This document shows, one piece after another, positions 62,674 to 64,000 of a stretch of 64,000 bases of DNA (position 1 is its first letter; each line of letters opens with the position of its first letter). This DNA is from Bacillus piscicola (GTDB lineage Bacteria; Bacillota; Bacilli; Bacillales; Marinococcaceae), in the NCBI RefSeq assembly GCF_022458745.1, contig NZ_JAJJJF010000011.1, positions 25,924-89,923 of the forward strand. Direction: 5' to 3'. The translations under genes and the position numbers were made by a program. The notes beneath the pieces were generated by a model, which saw only the letters and a list, made by a program, of their open reading frames with translations, made no database searches and was not told the origin of the DNA.

Positions 62674-63555
62674 ATGAATATCCGGAAGTTAGAAACGTTT
62701 ATACTCTTAGTGGAAAAACAAAGCTTCTCTGAGGCAGCAGCCCGTCTAAATTGCTCACAGCCTGCGGTCAGCCGCCAGATGAAAAGCTTGGAAAAAGATT
62801 TAAACGTCGTTCTCATCGACCGACATGCGGCAGGGATATCCCCGACACCGGCCGGTCGTTTTCTTTATCAAACAGCCAAAGACATTCTGCAGCTGTGGCA
62901 CAAAGCCGAGGCGGACATTCAGCGTTATCAGGACACGCTATCAGGTAATTTAATGATCGGGACAAGCACCATACCCGGAACCTATTTACTCCCCCGCTGG
63001 ATTCGCAGCTTTCGTACACTCTATCCACACGTTGCCGTCTCCATTGAAATTGGGGATTCCAAACAAATGATTGAGAAATTACAAAACGAACAAGTGGACG
63101 TTGCCATTGTCGGAGCCGAGCCTGCGGAAGACACGGTGTTGTCTAAGGCCATCGCCTCTGACACACTCGTTGTCATTGCACCAAACGAGCACCCGTTGTG
63201 CGAGTTTACGAAAGAAAGCTGGAATCGTCTGCAGGAATATGATTTCGTTTTACGGGAAGAGGGCTCTGGCACGCGCAAAGTGATGGAACGTTACTTACAG
63301 CAGCATGACATCTCGCTCTCCCAGTTACGGGCCGTTCTTCATGTGGGCAGTACAGAAGCGTTGATTGCAGCAGTGGAGGAAGGGGTCGGCATTAGTGTCG
63401 TGTCCAATTTGGCAGCTATTCCGGCTGCAAAAGCGGAGCGGATCAAGATTATTGATGAATTCGCCGGCTTTGAACGGACTTTTTATCTAGCAGCTTTAAG
63501 AAAAAAAGAGAGCAACCCGATTATTAAAGAATTCCTCGCCCACTTTCAAGAATAA
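62674..63555 (+). CDS. LysR-family regulator of the selenium-associated type
   Basis: A 293-residue LysR regulator. The winged helix is FSEAAARLNCSQPAVSRQMK. The effector domain has GTSTIPGTYLLPRWIRSFR, IGDSKQMIEKL, LREEGSGTRKVMERYL and GSTEALIAAVEEGVGIS. These motifs match the LysR group annotated as selenium metabolism-associated. The ATG at 62674 follows GAGGGG at about 13 bases. It ends the ynj operon. CysB-type alternatives are possible. Confidence 0.8.
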   Translation: MNIRKLETFILLVEKQSFSEAAARLNCSQPAVSRQMKSLEKDLNVVLIDRHAAGISPTPAGRFLYQTAKDILQLWHKAEADIQRYQDTLSGNLMIGTSTIPGTYLLPRWIRSFRTLYPHVAVSIEIGDSKQMIEKLQNEQVDVAIVGAEPAEDTVLSKAIASDTLVVIAPNEHPLCEFTKESWNRLQEYDFVLREEGSGTRKVMERYLQQHDISLSQLRAVLHVGSTEALIAAVEEGVGISVVSNLAAIPAAKAERIKIIDEFAGFERTFYLAALRKKESNPIIKEFLAHFQE

Positions 63556-63581
63556 CTTGTACTTGTGGGCTGAATCTGGTG

Positions 63582-63624
63582 TAGCATGTGCCGTTGGGGT
63601 CGACACAGGCACTTGCTATTTTTT
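63582..63624 (+). terminator. Terminator after the LysR gene
   Basis: TAGCATGTGCC (63582-63592) pairs with GGCACTTGCTA (63608-63618) with one mismatch, followed by TTTTTT. Confidence 0.85.
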
Positions 63625-63700
63625 GTTTACATTTTCTAAAAATTCTTATAACATTATTTTATATATTCCGTAAGCGAATGCGTTAACCAGGGGGAATGGG

Positions 63701-63868
63701 ATGGAGAATATAGACCAAAAGCAACGTACATTGGCGAACATGATCAGGGGTTTAGAAGGAAGCTTCTTTGTTGGCAGAGATAAAGAAATCGACTGTTACC
63801 GGGCATTCATACAGAGGGCGCATCCTTATCAGCGTATTTTATCACTTTTTCCATCCCCATCCTCCTAA
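63701..63868 (+). pseudogene. Truncated N-terminus of an ATPase-type regulator
   Basis: A 55-codon frame with AGGGGGA before the ATG encodes LEGSFFVGRDKEIDCYRAFI, like the FVGRExEL start of AAA/STAND ATPase domains, but stops where the Walker A (GxGGIGKT) should begin. It is probably a remnant; a TTGTTT-18-TATAAC promoter-like pair lies just upstream. 63869-64000 holds A/T-rich sequence with no recognisable gene. Confidence 0.4.
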
Positions 63869-64000
63869 AAATTAATGTTCATTTTTTTTATTAATGTGAA
63901 CTAAATTTCATAAGTGTTTAAATAGATAATGAATACGAATAAATTATTGATTAACACAGGAATTATTCGTTTAAATCCGTAAACACCAGTTTTTGATTGG

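Overview
The window looks like chromosome of a spore-forming, aerobic member of the Bacillaceae, probably salt-adapted. The evidence is a gerA/gerB/gerC-type germination operon, a DUF3231 (spore-coat-like) gene, a QoxABCD aa3-type menaquinol oxidase, strong AGGAGG ribosome binding sites, frequent GTG/TTG starts and a BCCT betaine-family transporter. No rRNA, tRNA, CRISPR array or intact insertion sequence was seen.

Layout. (1) 1-6.6 kb: a catabolic operon ending in a flavin reductase. It holds an LLM-class monooxygenase tail, a DUF1185 protein, an alpha/beta hydrolase, an aldehyde dehydrogenase, a RibB-like protein without its catalytic residues, an unknown 102-residue protein and a BCCT transporter. 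The set resembles the trigonelline/pyridine oxidative ring-opening pathways. (2) 6.7-16.2 kb: mostly ordinary genes, including qoxABCD plus an extra small subunit-IV-like gene, an SDR, hydrolases, a lone purC and a MOSC protein. (3) 16.3-30.8 kb: an anthranilate/3-hydroxyanthranilate meta-cleavage cluster. It contains a two-component hydroxylase, 3-hydroxyanthranilate dioxygenase, ACMS decarboxylase, a RidA-type deaminase, a tautomerase, a stand-alone FMN adenylyltransferase, a TRAP transporter, IclR and two Crp/Fnr regulators, a ThDP enzyme, a cyclase-family hydrolase and an aldehyde dehydrogenase. (4) 31.3-43.5 kb: a phenol-to-catechol-to-beta-ketoadipate block on the minus strand, with a phenol-type two-component hydroxylase, catA, catB, an enol-lactonase-like hydrolase, pcaIJ, thiolase, a second stand-alone FMN adenylyltransferase, an IclR regulator and an XylR-N/V4R-PucR hybrid regulator. 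(5) 43.9-52.2 kb: glutamate-synthase-like YerD, membrane and DUF3231 proteins, the germination operon (gerB-type gene frameshifted at a T8 tract) and a YihY protein. (6) 52.4-63.6 kb: a selenium-linked region with selA, a flippase-like protein, a selenoprotein with an in-frame UGA and a SECIS-like hairpin, a YdjY-like lipoprotein, a TVP38/VTT membrane protein, a YnjBCD-like ABC transporter, a YnjF-like CDP-alcohol phosphatidyltransferase and a LysR regulator resembling the selenium-associated LysR group.

Two observations stand out. First, the ydj/ynj gene set (function unknown in E. coli) sits here beside selA, a UGA-decoded selenoprotein and a selenium-type LysR, which suggests a selenium-dependent membrane transport/redox system. 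Second, five intergenic gaps carry degenerate tandem arrays. Their sequence is poorly conserved, but the core recurs at almost exactly 52 bp (about five helical turns), the hairpin arms co-vary, and all five arrays have the same orientation regardless of neighbouring gene direction.

A recurring theme is local flavin supply: three flavin reductases, two FAD-synthase-only proteins and one RibB-like protein sit beside three flavin-dependent monooxygenase systems.
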